64,000 nt of DNA from a bacterium (GCA_024742285.1 JANSYR010000002.1:537691-601690), one strand, 5' to 3'; positions 32,529-40,850 are shown, counted from the stretch's first letter. Numbers and translations: made by a program. The notes: generated by a model not told the origin, from the letters alone.

Positions 32529-34151
32529 GTGGTGAGCACTGGGCTCGCTCGCCTCGGTCCGTCCCACGTCGCGGGGGCGATGGTGCTCGTCCTCGGGCTG
32601 GGCGCTGCCGCCCTCGGACTCTCCGCCGGATGGACGGCCCTGCTCGTCGCCGTCGCCGTGTTCGTCGGCGCGCGTCGTGTCGAGGACGCGATGGCGCGGG
32701 CGCGTGATGCGGCGGACCGGGTCGTCGACCAGGCGATCGGCCTCGAGTCCCCTCCCGTTCCCGACGACGTACCCGAGCGCTGGCGGGAGGAGTGGCCTGC
32801 TCGGGCGGCCCACCTTCGCCAGGCGGAGACCCTCCTCTGGCGCGCTACCGCCCTGCCGCCGCTCGTCGACGAACGCCTGGGGCGCCTGACCGACGCAGCC
32901 AGTCGTCAGGAAGAAGCCATCGAAGAAACCGCCTCGCTGGTCGCGAACATGCGTCAGTCGATGCGGGAGGTCGCCGACCAGGTCGAGAAGCTCGAGGATT
33001 CGTCCGACCAGTCGGCCGCTTCGGTCCTCCAGCTCGGGCAGTCCGTCGACGAGGTCGCCGATAGCACGGCCTCCCTCCATGAGCGGGTCGACTCCTCGAC
33101 GAGCTCGGTCCACGAGATGAGCGCTTCGATCCGACAGGTCGCCACCAGCGCCGAGCAGGTCCAGGGCATGGCCGAGTCGACCGCGGCCGCGGTCAGCCAG
33201 ATGGATCGGTCCATCCAGGAAGTGTCGAACCACGCGGTCGAGGCGGCGACGCTGACCGATCGCGCTCGCGAGGGCGCCACCGACGGTCGACAGGCCGTAC
33301 AGTCCACGATCGAGGACATCGAGCGGATCTCCACCCTCACCAGCGACGCGATGGAGCGACTCGACGGTCTGGTCGGCCGGATCTCCCAGATCGGCAGCAT
33401 CCTCGGTGCCATCGACGAGATCAACGACGAGACCAACCTGCTCTCGCTCAATGCCGCCATCATCGCGGCCCAGGCCGGCGAGCAGGGCAAGGCCTTCCTC
33501 GTCGTCGCGAACCACGTGAAGACCCTCGCGAAGCGGACCGCCTCGTCGACCCACGACATCGAGCGGCTGATCGGCGGAATCCACGAGGAATCGAGCCGGG
33601 CGGTCGACGCGATGCGGGCGGGGATCGAGGCCGTCAAGACCGGCGTCGAGCGTTCGCGCGGCGCCGGGGTCGCCCTCCAGACGATCGAGGAAGCCTGCAG
33701 CGACGCGAGCGAGCGCGTCGCCGAGATCGCGAGGTCCACCGCGGAGCAGTCCCGCAACTCGAAGGGCGTCGCCGAGACGACCCTCCAGACGTCCATGCAG
33801 ATCCAGCAGATCTCCGAGGCGATCGAGGAGCAGCGGAGCGCGAGCGAGTCGTTGCTCGCGAACTCGGAGGTCGCCCTCACCAGCTGCCTGAACGTCCACC
33901 GCGCCACCGACGAGCAGCGCGCGACCAGCCGCCACATCACGACCACGATCGCCGCGATCAGCGAGCGGATCCGCGACATCGGTGAGCAGACGCGGAATCA
34001 CGCCGAAGCCAGCGACTCGACGAGCGCGGCGGTCATGCGCCTGCTCGACAACGCGCAGGAAGCCGCCTCCAACGCTGCCCCCATCCGGGAGCTCTTCGAC
34101 GAGCTCGCGCCGGCGCCGAGCGGCGGCGAATCGGCCTCGGACGGCGCCTAG
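32529..34151 (+). CDS. methyl-accepting chemotaxis-like protein without a sensor domain
   Basis: 540 residues. Two hydrophobic stretches near the N-terminus (about 14-55, forming a hairpin) are followed directly by a long coiled coil; there is no periplasmic or PAS sensor. The MCP signalling tip is at IDEINDETNLLSLNAAIIAAQAGEQGKAF (about residues 297-325), where the usual Glu and Arg of NAAIEAARAGE are Ile and Gln. Chemoreceptors relay signals to CheA through this tip, so the changes may alter coupling. The start is GTG at 32529 because GGAGG lies seven bases upstream; longer in-frame starts have no ribosome site. No che genes are nearby. Confidence 0.8.
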   Translation: MVSTGLARLGPSHVAGAMVLVLGLGAAALGLSAGWTALLVAVAVFVGARRVEDAMARARDAADRVVDQAIGLESPPVPDDVPERWREEWPARAAHLRQAETLLWRATALPPLVDERLGRLTDAASRQEEAIEETASLVANMRQSMREVADQVEKLEDSSDQSAASVLQLGQSVDEVADSTASLHERVDSSTSSVHEMSASIRQVATSAEQVQGMAESTAAAVSQMDRSIQEVSNHAVEAATLTDRAREGATDGRQAVQSTIEDIERISTLTSDAMERLDGLVGRISQIGSILGAIDEINDETNLLSLNAAIIAAQAGEQGKAFLVVANHVKTLAKRTASSTHDIERLIGGIHEESSRAVDAMRAGIEAVKTGVERSRGAGVALQTIEEACSDASERVAEIARSTAEQSRNSKGVAETTLQTSMQIQQISEAIEEQRSASESLLANSEVALTSCLNVHRATDEQRATSRHITTTIAAISERIRDIGEQTRNHAEASDSTSAAVMRLLDNAQEAASNAAPIRELFDELAPAPSGGESASDGA

Positions 34152-35104
34152 CGCCGATCGGGATCGAGGGCGACCGCGAAGCCCGCGTGTTCCGGAAGCG
34201 TGTCGCCCAGCGCGGCGGGGACCACCTCGAGCCGCTCCGCCTGCTGGGGCCAGAGTCGCTCCGCGAGTCGCGCACGCAGGGGGGCGAAACAGAGCGCCTC
34301 GCCGGCGGCCACGGCGATGGTCCCGAGCACGATCCGACGGGGCTCGAGCAGCATCACGATCGTGGCGATCCCCTGCGCGAGATCGTCGAGCCAGATCCCG
34401 AAGACCTCGTTCGCCCAGGGGTCGCCTGCGCGTGCCGCCTCCACGACGTGTTCGGGCCGGAGGGCCGCGCGATCGCCGCCGGCCCGGTGAACCGCTTCCG
34501 AATCCGCCGGCGCGATCGTGCGGAGATGATCCCGCCAGGCATTGCCGCCCGTGTACGCCTCGAGACAGCCACGCAGCCCACAGGCACACAGGCGTCCGCC
34601 CGCGACGATCGGGATGTGACCGGGCTCCCCCGCTGCCCCGAAGGCCCCTCGGATCAGCCTCCCCTCCGAGAGGAATCCACCGCCGACGCCGGTCGACATC
34701 GTCAGGTAGACCAGGTCGTCGGTGCCCTGCCCGGCCCCGAATCGCGCCTCGGCGAGCGCCGCCGCATTCCCGTCGTTCTCGATCCGCGTCGGTGCGCCGA
34801 GCGCCTCCGCGAGAACCTCGGCCACGGGGACGTCACGCCAGCCCGGCAGATTGGGGGGATTGATCAGCACCCCGGCGCGCGGATCCGTCGGCCCGGGAAC
34901 CGAGACCCCGATCCGCGTGAGCGCCTCGCGCGGGACGTCCGCCTCCTCGAGCAGCAAGCGGGCCTCGTCCACCAGAGCGTCGAGATCTGCCCTCCAGTCG
35001 CCCGAGAGCGGCATGGGCCGGCGTCTCGACGCACGTGTCCGTCCCTCGGCGTCGCCCACCGCCAGCACGACCTTGGTGCCTCCGATGTCGATCCCGAGCA
35101 GCAA
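34148..35104 (-). CDS. ROK-family sugar kinase
   Basis: 318 residues. The ATP site LLGIDIGGTKVVLAVGD opens the protein. RIENDGNAAALAEA, STGVGGGFL, and the zinc cluster GHIPI...CACGLRGCLEAY (about residues 155-180) place it in the ROK family, most likely as a glucokinase or N-acetyl-sugar kinase. There is no DNA-binding domain, so it is an enzyme rather than a repressor. The start is TTG at 35104 with GGAGG eight bases before it. Its stop codon overlaps that of the convergent chemoreceptor gene (CTAG shared). The sugar is unknown. Confidence 0.9.
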   Translation of the reverse strand: MLLGIDIGGTKVVLAVGDAEGRTRASRRRPMPLSGDWRADLDALVDEARLLLEEADVPREALTRIGVSVPGPTDPRAGVLINPPNLPGWRDVPVAEVLAEALGAPTRIENDGNAAALAEARFGAGQGTDDLVYLTMSTGVGGGFLSEGRLIRGAFGAAGEPGHIPIVAGGRLCACGLRGCLEAYTGGNAWRDHLRTIAPADSEAVHRAGGDRAALRPEHVVEAARAGDPWANEVFGIWLDDLAQGIATIVMLLEPRRIVLGTIAVAAGEALCFAPLRARLAERLWPQQAERLEVVPAALGDTLPEHAGFAVALDPDRR

Positions 35105-35266
35105 CGCCCTGTCCTCCGCGGGCCGGATGCCCTCCGGGGCTCCGGCGCAAAGCTATCACAATCCCGCTGAAGAACCGGAGCGGTCCCGCCGATGAGAATG
35201 ACATTCACCGCCGGGGACCTGCGGCACATGCTGCGTGTTCCCGGTCACGTTCTCCGGAGATCCGCC

Positions 35267-35731
35267 ATGACGTCGACCGCCTTCCGCTTTCCGGCCCGCG
35301 CCCTCGCCCTGATCGGCCTCGTCGCCCTCGTCCTCGCGAGCACGGGCTGCGCCTTCGGTGAGTTCCGCCCGACGGATCCCTTCGACCGCCAGCTGAGCCT
35401 CGACCGGGCGCAGCACCGCTACACGGTGCTCGTCCGCTTCTCCGACTTCGCCCGCGCCGGCGCCTTCGTCGCCGAGGAGCACCGCGAGGAGTTCGCGCGC
35501 CGGATGAAGGCGCTCGATGACGCGCGCTTCACCGACTACGACTCGGAGAGCGTCGAGCTCGACGAGGAGAAGGAGAAGGCGACGGTTCGCGTCACGTACA
35601 CGATCTACACGCCTTCGCTGCCCTACGAGGTCGAGGTCGCCGAGATCCAGGAGTGGAGCCGCGACGGGATGGGCAACAACTGGCGGGTCGTCTCGACCTT
35701 CGAAGGTCTCCAGCAGCTCGTCGCCAACTGA
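35267..35731 (+). CDS. small lipoprotein, unknown
   Basis: 154 residues. The hydrophobic segment and lipobox LASTGC (Cys about 28) mark a lipoprotein. The mature part has a short helical region and alternating strands, RYTVLVRFSDFARAG and KATVRVTYTIYTPSLPYE, ending in a Trp-rich piece. The start at 35267 follows CTCCGGAGATCCGCC; an ATG at 35192 is out of place because it precedes the signal peptide by 25 residues. It precedes the receiver-PilZ gene by 39 bases, so both may be one operon. Family not recognised. Confidence 0.72.
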   Translation: MTSTAFRFPARALALIGLVALVLASTGCAFGEFRPTDPFDRQLSLDRAQHRYTVLVRFSDFARAGAFVAEEHREEFARRMKALDDARFTDYDSESVELDEEKEKATVRVTYTIYTPSLPYEVEVAEIQEWSRDGMGNNWRVVSTFEGLQQLVAN

Positions 35732-35770
35732 CCCACGGATCCTCTCACGCCCCCGCCTCGAGTGATCTCC

Positions 35771-36478
35771 ATGTCGAAGAAATCGCGCATCCTGCTCATC
35801 GATGACGTCCCGATGTTCCGTGAGCTGGGGCAGGTCTTCCTGTCGCGTAGCGGACCGGTCGATCTCGCCGACTCCGGGGTCTCCGCCTTCAAGAGCGCCG
35901 AGCATCGCCCGCCGAGCGTGGTGATCGCGGACATGCACCTGCCGGACATCGACGGGGCCGAGCTCTGTCGCCGCTTCAAGGAGAACCCGGGCCTGGGCTG
36001 TCCTCGCGTGGTCCTGCTCGCACGGCCGGACGCACCGGAGGACCACGCGGAGGCGGTTCGCGCCGGGGCCGACGACGTGCTCTTCAAGCCGCTCGAGCGC
36101 GACGCGTTGATCAACGCCGTCCGCCGCCTCGTCGACTTCGACACGCCGCGCGGTCTCCCGCGCGCCCAGATCTCCGAGCGCATCGAGATCACGACCCGCG
36201 GCCGGCAGATCGAAGGGACGCTCCGCAACGTGAGTCGAGGCGGCGTCTTCGTCGACGCGGCCCTCGAGACGACGCTGGCCGAGGAGGTCGCGCTCTCCTT
36301 CAGCCTCGAGGGCAACGGCTTGGTCGCCCCGACGGCTCGCGTGGTGTGGGCGGAGCACGGTGAAGACGGCGTCGACCACGTCGGCCTCCGTTTCCTCGAG
36401 ATCGATGCGCAGACCGTCGAGCGCATCGACCACTACGTGAGCGATCACTTCCCGCGTACGCCCAGCCTGCCCGCCTAG
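35771..36478 (+). CDS. receiver-PilZ fusion response regulator
   Basis: 235 residues. The N-terminal receiver domain has RILLIDDVP with the acidic pair, VIADMHLPD with phospho-acceptor Asp54, and LFKPL with Lys106; the usual Thr/Ser after the fourth strand is Ala84. The C-terminal PilZ domain has the c-di-GMP motifs RGLPR (127-131) and NVSRGG (153-158). It probably joins a phosphorelay with c-di-GMP binding and acts by protein contact, since no DNA-binding domain is present. ATG at 35771 is preferred; a GTG at 35762 would add three residues. A small lipoprotein gene precedes it. Confidence 0.87.
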   Translation: MSKKSRILLIDDVPMFRELGQVFLSRSGPVDLADSGVSAFKSAEHRPPSVVIADMHLPDIDGAELCRRFKENPGLGCPRVVLLARPDAPEDHAEAVRAGADDVLFKPLERDALINAVRRLVDFDTPRGLPRAQISERIEITTRGRQIEGTLRNVSRGGVFVDAALETTLAEEVALSFSLEGNGLVAPTARVVWAEHGEDGVDHVGLRFLEIDAQTVERIDHYVSDHFPRTPSLPA

Positions 36479-36519
36479 CGCGGTCCAGGCGCGGCGCCCG
36501 CCCTCCCCAGGAGACTCCC

Positions 36520-36999
36520 ATGACGCTTCCGATCCGTTTCGTCCGTCGTACGGCCGCGCTCGTCCTCGCCGTCGCGCTCTCGCTCTCCGCGGGCCTCGCG
36601 TTCGCCGAGACCGAGGAAGAGATCCTCGCCAAGCGGACCCAGTGGCAGGAGCGCTACCGCGTCGCCCTCGGCAATCGCGAGATCCTGAAGGACAACATCG
36701 CGAAGCTGCGCAAGAACTATGCGCAGGCCCAGCGCCGGAACTACCCGCGCGGCGGCGCGCGGGAGGCGTTCCTGACCCAGGCCCAGGAGCAGGAAGTGCT
36801 GCTCGAGGAGACCGAGCAGGAAATCGAATCGATTCGAGAGGAAGCGCGGGCCGCGAGCATTCCGCCGGGCTGGCTCGCCGAGGTCGAGGACGAGTCGTTC
36901 GAGCGTCCCTCGCAGCCGGCCGCTCCGTCGAGCGACGAAGAAGAAGTCGATCGCGAAGGGCGGAATCCGATCTACTTCGACGACGACGACGACGCGTAG
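36520..36999 (+). CDS. secreted coiled-coil protein with acidic end, unknown
   Basis: 159 residues. A signal peptide (about 1-29, cleavage after AFA) is followed by a helical stretch rich in Glu, Lys and Gln, EEILAKRTQWQERYRVALGN and EQEVLLEETEQEIESIREE, that should form a coiled coil. The C-terminus is acidic and ends in five Asp residues and Ala. Family unknown. It follows the receiver-PilZ gene by 41 bases. A perfect-armed hairpin lies between it and the converging gene. Confidence 0.68.
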   Translation: MTLPIRFVRRTAALVLAVALSLSAGLAFAETEEEILAKRTQWQERYRVALGNREILKDNIAKLRKNYAQAQRRNYPRGGAREAFLTQAQEQEVLLEETEQEIESIREEARAASIPPGWLAEVEDESFERPSQPAAPSSDEEEVDREGRNPIYFDDDDDA

Positions 37000-37047
37000 T
37001 CGTTCGGGGTCGCTCGAGGATTCGAAGACCGTCTCCTGAGGCAGGCG

Positions 37048-37079
37048 ACGTCCCGCAGAGGCGAACCTCCGCGGGACGT
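37048..37079. terminator. strong hairpin between convergent genes
   Basis: Arms ACGTCCCGC and GCGGGACGT, with inner GAGG/CCTC after one mismatch, around a CGAA tetraloop. It lies about 50 bases after the stop at 36999 and 11 bases past the end of the minus-strand gene at 37090. No T-run; probably bidirectional. Confidence 0.6.
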
Positions 37080-37089
37080 GCCTCTCGAC

Positions 37090-37689
37090 CTAGTAGTCGA
37101 AGTCACTCTCGGACATGGCCTTCAGCGGTCGCTGTCGGCGTTCGCCCTTGATCACGGACACGACACGGTCGCCCTTCTTGACGATCGTAAAGTGTCGGGT
37201 GGCCAGGCTGTCCTTCGGCTTCATGCGTCGACTCTCGATCACGGTCGGCTCGTCGGAGCCGTCGTCCATCCCGGTCGGGATTCGGAGAGAGACGCCATTG
37301 CGTCCGGACCGCGTGGTCCCGCCGGTCACGGCGACGGTGTAGTCCATCGACGTTCCTGCAGCGACCACGGCCCCCGCGACGGCGCCTTCCGGTGCCGTTC
37401 GAAGCGAGTCCCGTCGTGCGAGGATGCGATCCTCGTACGACTCCTTGGACTTCTCCACGTCGATCTCGGTGTAGCGCTCGTAACGCGAGAGCTTCCCCAT
37501 CGATCGCCGCTTGGCTTCGTCGCGGTGCTTCGCCGGGATTCGCTTGGAATCATCGGTGAACGCGTAGGTCCCGTCTTCGGTTACCCACGAGTACACGTTG
37601 CCGGCAAAGGCGGGCCCGGCCAGACCGACGACCAGAACGGCTCCGAGGAGGAGACGTCCGAATCGCATCCCAGTCTTGACCTTCAGCAT
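37090..37689 (-). CDS. DUF4124-like periplasmic protein
   Basis: 199 residues. A signal peptide ends near AFAGN. The mature start NVYSWVTEDGTYAFTDDSKRIP is the DUF4124 pattern, a short beta hairpin seen in many proteobacterial periplasmic proteins. The rest is charged with a basic middle and the ending MSESDFDY. GGAGG eight bases before the ATG at 37689 decides the start over an ATG at 37704. Function of the family is unknown. Confidence 0.72.
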   Translation of the reverse strand: MLKVKTGMRFGRLLLGAVLVVGLAGPAFAGNVYSWVTEDGTYAFTDDSKRIPAKHRDEAKRRSMGKLSRYERYTEIDVEKSKESYEDRILARRDSLRTAPEGAVAGAVVAAGTSMDYTVAVTGGTTRSGRNGVSLRIPTGMDDGSDEPTVIESRRMKPKDSLATRHFTIVKKGDRVVSVIKGERRQRPLKAMSESDFDY

Positions 37690-37848
37690 GAGCAATGCCT
37701 CCATGTCGAATCGTGGAGGCGGGCTCGCGATTGTGGCCGGTTTTCGGGACCGGTGCGCAGCAGTTGCACCCGCCCTGCCGATCCCCCGGGAGAGCGCGCC
37801 CCGCGCGTCGACTCGACGTCGACCCGGCGGTTCGCTTTGCTCCCGAGG

Positions 37849-39048
37849 ATGGTACCCGTCGACCGCTCCCCGGGGTCTCTCGATCCTCGACTCGAATCCG
37901 CCCTGGCGGACGCGCGCGCGCTGGCGCCCTTGATCGAAGCGGAGGCCGAAGCGTCGGAAGCGGCGGGTACGCTCACCCCGAAGGTCGTCGAGTCGTTTCG
38001 GGAGGCCCGGCTGTTGCGTGCGTTCCTGCCCGGGGAGCTGGGTGGGGACGAGATCCCGCCCGTGGCGCTCGTCGCGCTCGTCGAGGAGGTGGCCCGCCAG
38101 GACGGCTCGGCGGGCTGGTGCTTCGGCATGAACGGGATCATCACCGGCATCTGCGCTTCGCGCCTCTCCGACGCGGGCATCGACCGCATCTACGGCGACG
38201 GGGATCCGACGCGGATCCTGATGGCCGGCGGCTTTCCTCCGCAGGGTCGCGCCGTACGCGAAGGGGACGCCTGGCGCGTTTCCGCGGACATGCGCTTCGG
38301 CTCGGGGATCCTCCACGCGGACTTCGTCGTCTGCACGACCCTCGAGATCGTGGACGACCAGCCGGTGATGGACGGCGCGATGCCGCGGATGCGGACCTTC
38401 GTCGTCCCGCGCGAGGACGTCCGGGTGACCGACAATTGGCAGGTCTCGGGCCTCGAGGCCACCGGCAGCTGCGACTACCACCTGGACGACCAGCTGCTCC
38501 CGGACGAGACGAGCTTCATCGCGAGCTCCCCCGACGCTCTGCGCGGTCCGGCGCTCTACGACCTGCCGATCCTGTCCGTCGCGAACGCGCCCCATACGGG
38601 CTTCGCCCTGGGCGTCGGTCGCCGTGCCCTCGAAGAGGTCGCCGAGCACGCCGGTTGGCGGCAGCGCCTCGCGAGCCGCTCGAAGCTCGCCGAGCGGGGC
38701 GCCTTCCAGCAGGCCTACGCGCGGGCGCGCACGCGGCTGGACGCGGCGCGACACCTCTCGTTCACCCGGTTCAGGGAGCTGGCCGAAGCCGGCGCTCGAG
38801 ACAGCGGCGTCACCGCCGACGAGCGGGCCAATCTCTCCGCCGCGACGACCTTCGCGTACGAGACCGCGGTCGAGTCGGCGCGGACCGCCTTCGGCGCAGC
38901 CGGGGCCTCGGCGGTCTACCGGAACAACCGGCTCCAGCGATGCCTCCGGGACATCGAGACCGGCGCCCAGCACATCGTCCCCTCCGACGAGAGCTGGGAA
39001 CGCGTCGCGCAGTACTGGCTCGGCCTGGGTGAGCCGGCGATGCTCTGA
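37849..39048 (+). CDS. acyl-CoA dehydrogenase-fold flavin monooxygenase (HsaA/DszC-like)
   Basis: 399 residues with an acyl-CoA dehydrogenase fold. FREARLLRAFLPGELGG near residue 45, QDGSAGWCFGMNG near 85, and NWQVSGLEATGSCDYHLDD near 205 are typical of group D two-component flavin monooxygenases and of HsaA-type hydroxylases rather than classical acyl-CoA dehydrogenases. The catalytic Glu of dehydrogenases is not evident. The C-terminus ends in RDIETGAQHIVPSDESWE. No flavin reductase gene is next to it. The ATG at 37849 has GAGG directly in front, so the start is uncertain by a few codons. Confidence 0.8.
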   Translation: MVPVDRSPGSLDPRLESALADARALAPLIEAEAEASEAAGTLTPKVVESFREARLLRAFLPGELGGDEIPPVALVALVEEVARQDGSAGWCFGMNGIITGICASRLSDAGIDRIYGDGDPTRILMAGGFPPQGRAVREGDAWRVSADMRFGSGILHADFVVCTTLEIVDDQPVMDGAMPRMRTFVVPREDVRVTDNWQVSGLEATGSCDYHLDDQLLPDETSFIASSPDALRGPALYDLPILSVANAPHTGFALGVGRRALEEVAEHAGWRQRLASRSKLAERGAFQQAYARARTRLDAARHLSFTRFRELAEAGARDSGVTADERANLSAATTFAYETAVESARTAFGAAGASAVYRNNRLQRCLRDIETGAQHIVPSDESWERVAQYWLGLGEPAML

Positions 39049-39089
39049 GCCCCGACATTCCCTTTTGTCGGCGATCGCTTACGCGGCGA

Positions 39090-39117
39090 TTGACAAAACA
39101 GCGAAGCCCCATAGACT
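39090..39117 (+). promoter_or_regulatory. promoter of the initiator tRNA gene
   Basis: A perfect TTGACA (39090-39095) is followed after 16 bases by TAGACT (39112-39117). The start would be about 25 bases before the tRNA. This is the clearest promoter in the window and identifies TAGACT as a working -10 form here. Confidence 0.7.
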
Positions 39118-39148
39118 CCCGCTCCCCTCTCGTAGGGCCTGGATTTGT

Positions 39149-39225
<77 letters not shown>

Positions 39226-39230
39226 CTTTT

Positions 39231-39293
39231 TCTGTTTCGGCAGACGAGGAATCTGTTTCGGCAGACGAGGATTCTGTCTCGACAGACGAAGAC
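39231..39293. repeat. three tandem 21-bp repeats after tRNA-fMet
   Basis: Units at 39231-39251, 39252-39272 and 39273-39293, the first two differing at one base and the third at several. Each contains a short dyad (TCTG...CAGA), perfected in the third as TCTGTC/GACAGA. They lie between the tRNA's CCA end and the terminator, so they would be in the 3' trailer of the precursor. Confidence 0.85.
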
Positions 39294-39296
39294 AAG

Positions 39297-39330
39297 ACGC
39301 CCGGAAGTGGACACGCTTCCGGGCGTTTCT
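39297..39330 (+). terminator. intrinsic terminator of the tRNA-fMet gene
   Basis: Arms ACGCCCGGAAG and CTTCCGGGCGT are a perfect 11-base stem around an eight-base loop, followed by TTCT. It is the strongest terminator-like structure in the window. Confidence 0.8.
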
Positions 39331-39384
39331 GCGTTCAGGCGACCGGATGTGCCCGCCGCTCTCCGGGAGGGTCGGGACTCCGCT

Positions 39385-39774
39385 TCACGGACGGGCCTCG
39401 AACGCTTCGACGCAGTCTTCGACGGTCGGGCATCGACACGCGATCACCGTCTCCAGCACCGCCTTCATCTGCTCGGCCTCCGCGATCCGGGCCTCGATCT
39501 CGGTCAGCTTCCTCTTCGCGAGCCGTCGCCAGAGCTCACCGGGCGGTGTCCTCCGACCGAATCCCGCCACCAGCCGTGCGATCTCGGCGATGCTGAAGCC
39601 GGCGTGCTTCGCCAGCTCGATCAGGCTCAGCCGCGCGAGGATCGACTCGTCGTAGACGCGCCGCCCGCTGCGTCGCTCGGGCGGAGGGAGCAGGCCTTCG
39701 TTCTCGTAGTAGCGGATCGCGGAGGCGGCGATTCCGCTGCGCTTTTCGACCTCGCCGATCCTCAGCACCGGCAT
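39385..39774 (-). CDS. MerR-family metal-responsive-type regulator
   Basis: 129 residues. The winged HTH begins LRIGEVEKRSGIAASAIRYYENEGLL (about 4-29) and is followed by RRVYDESILARLSLI and a dimerising helix. Cysteines 113, 115 and 121 in ACRCPTVEDC lie where metal-sensing MerR proteins bind their ion. The ATG at 39774 has GGGGAGAG upstream. MerR proteins twist a promoter with a long spacer; exactly such a promoter lies at 39840-39870 and reads toward the divergent membrane-protein gene. The inducing metal is not predictable; Hg, Cd, Zn or Cu are candidates by family. Confidence 0.88.
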   Translation of the reverse strand: MPVLRIGEVEKRSGIAASAIRYYENEGLLPPPERRSGRRVYDESILARLSLIELAKHAGFSIAEIARLVAGFGRRTPPGELWRRLAKRKLTEIEARIAEAEQMKAVLETVIACRCPTVEDCVEAFEARP

Positions 39775-39839
39775 TCCGGACTCTCCCCATCCCGTGTCCG
39801 CCATCGCGCTCGTTTCGGAAGGGGCCGACGCGCGGGACC

Positions 39840-39870
39840 TTGACTTCGAGTGTACTTGAAGTGGCATGCT
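39840..39870 (+). promoter_or_regulatory. MerR-type promoter with 19-base spacer and central dyad
   Basis: TTGACT (39840-39845) and CATGCT (39865-39870) are 19 bases apart. Inside lies the dyad ACTTCGAGT (39843-39851) and ACTTGAAGT (39854-39862), eight of nine matching. The long spacer plus a dyad between -35 and -10 is the signature of MerR activation. The gene driven is the one at 39911. Confidence 0.7.
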
Positions 39871-39910
39871 TCGCTGCGCTCGGGGATCACCCGAACGAGG
39901 AGGAGGACGC

Positions 39911-40474
39911 ATGGAATCCGGACCGACGCGACGCGCCGAGGACGGGGGCCTCGATCCCCTCGCCGTCTGCAGCCTGCCCTCTGGCGACCTGGACGAACGA
40001 CTCGCCTGGATCCAGCGAGAGATTCTTCCCCACGCCACCGCTTCCGAACGGCGGCCGAGGGGACGCGTCATCGAGCTGCGTGACGCGCCTGGACTCGCCG
40101 CCAAGCTGGATCACCTGATCTCGCTCGAGCGCGACTGCTGCGCAGGCATCGTGTTCGAACGCGGGGAGACCTCCCGTCCGGATCACCTGCGCCTCGAGAT
40201 CCGGGGCGTCGATCCCGATGCGTCGGTCTTCGCGGTGCTCGACCCGACGGGCCGGTCGGACGCGACTTCCGTTCGGATCGGGAAGGCCGTCGGCTTCGGC
40301 GCAATCGTCAGCTTTCTCGTATGCTGCGTCCTCCCGCTCGCGGCGGGCACGATCTTCGGCGCCGCCGCGGTCGCGCCGATCGCCTCACTGGATGCGCCGG
40401 GCCCCATCGCTTTGGGGGCGCTGGTCGGGTCGGCCGCCGCGTGGAGGTGGCAAGCCGTACGCTCCCGCTGCTGA
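39911..40474 (+). CDS. Cys-rich membrane protein, putative metal handling or import
   Basis: 187 residues. A soluble part of about 120 residues has a vicinal Cys pair (LERDCCAGI, Cys76-77). It is followed by a two-helix membrane unit, FLVCCVLPLAAG (Cys138-139) and PIALGALVGSAAAW, and a terminal Cys187. A Cys pair inside a helix followed by LPL recalls the first helix of MerT mercury importers, though overall similarity is not visible. The ATG at 39911 has AGGAGG upstream; an earlier ATG at 39866 falls in the promoter. It is divergent from the MerR gene, whose promoter reads into it. A metal role is inference from motif plus regulator. Confidence 0.72.
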   Translation: MESGPTRRAEDGGLDPLAVCSLPSGDLDERLAWIQREILPHATASERRPRGRVIELRDAPGLAAKLDHLISLERDCCAGIVFERGETSRPDHLRLEIRGVDPDASVFAVLDPTGRSDATSVRIGKAVGFGAIVSFLVCCVLPLAAGTIFGAAAVAPIASLDAPGPIALGALVGSAAAWRWQAVRSRC

Positions 40475-40519
40475 GCGGACGACGCAGGGAGGGGCTCTCC
40501 CTGTCTCTGTCTGGAGCGC

Positions 40520-40849
40520 ATGATGCCCGATCGCCTCGCATGCCCCGTCTGCTCGATGGACGACCTCCTCGAAAGGGAGGACGTCTGGGAGTGCACGACC
40601 TGCGGCCACGAGTGGTCGCGGGAGCGCGTGGTGCTCGACGCGAACGGACATCCGCTCGCCGACGGAGATGCCGTGACCCTCGTGAAGGACCTGAAGGTCA
40701 AGGGCAGCTCGAGCACCCTCAAGGCCGGAACGAAGATCAAGAAGATCCGGCTCGTCGACCCGGCGCAGAACGCGGATCACGACATCGATGCGAAGACGCC
40801 GGAGGGGATGGGCGTCCTGATCCGGTCGAAGTGGGTGAAGAAGGCGTAG
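40520..40849 (+). CDS. YjdM/PhnA-family zinc-ribbon protein
   Basis: 109 residues. An N-terminal zinc ribbon has Cys8-x2-Cys11 and Cys25-x2-Cys28, then the SH3-like domain with DGDAVTLVKDLKVKGSS and GTKIKKIRLV, and ends VLIRSKWVKKA. This is the full-length YjdM family, once called PhnA of the phosphonate operon but without proven phosphonate activity. The start is ATG at 40520, doubled as ATGATG. It follows the Cys-rich membrane protein by 45 bases and may share its metal-controlled promoter. Confidence 0.9.
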   Translation: MMPDRLACPVCSMDDLLEREDVWECTTCGHEWSRERVVLDANGHPLADGDAVTLVKDLKVKGSSSTLKAGTKIKKIRLVDPAQNADHDIDAKTPEGMGVLIRSKWVKKA

Positions 40850-40850
40850 G

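Noticed and set aside
39231..39293. The three repeats after tRNA-fMet as a CRISPR array or an integration site
   Set aside because: The units are head to tail with no spacers and no cas genes. No integrase is nearby and the tRNA 3' end is not repeated downstream.
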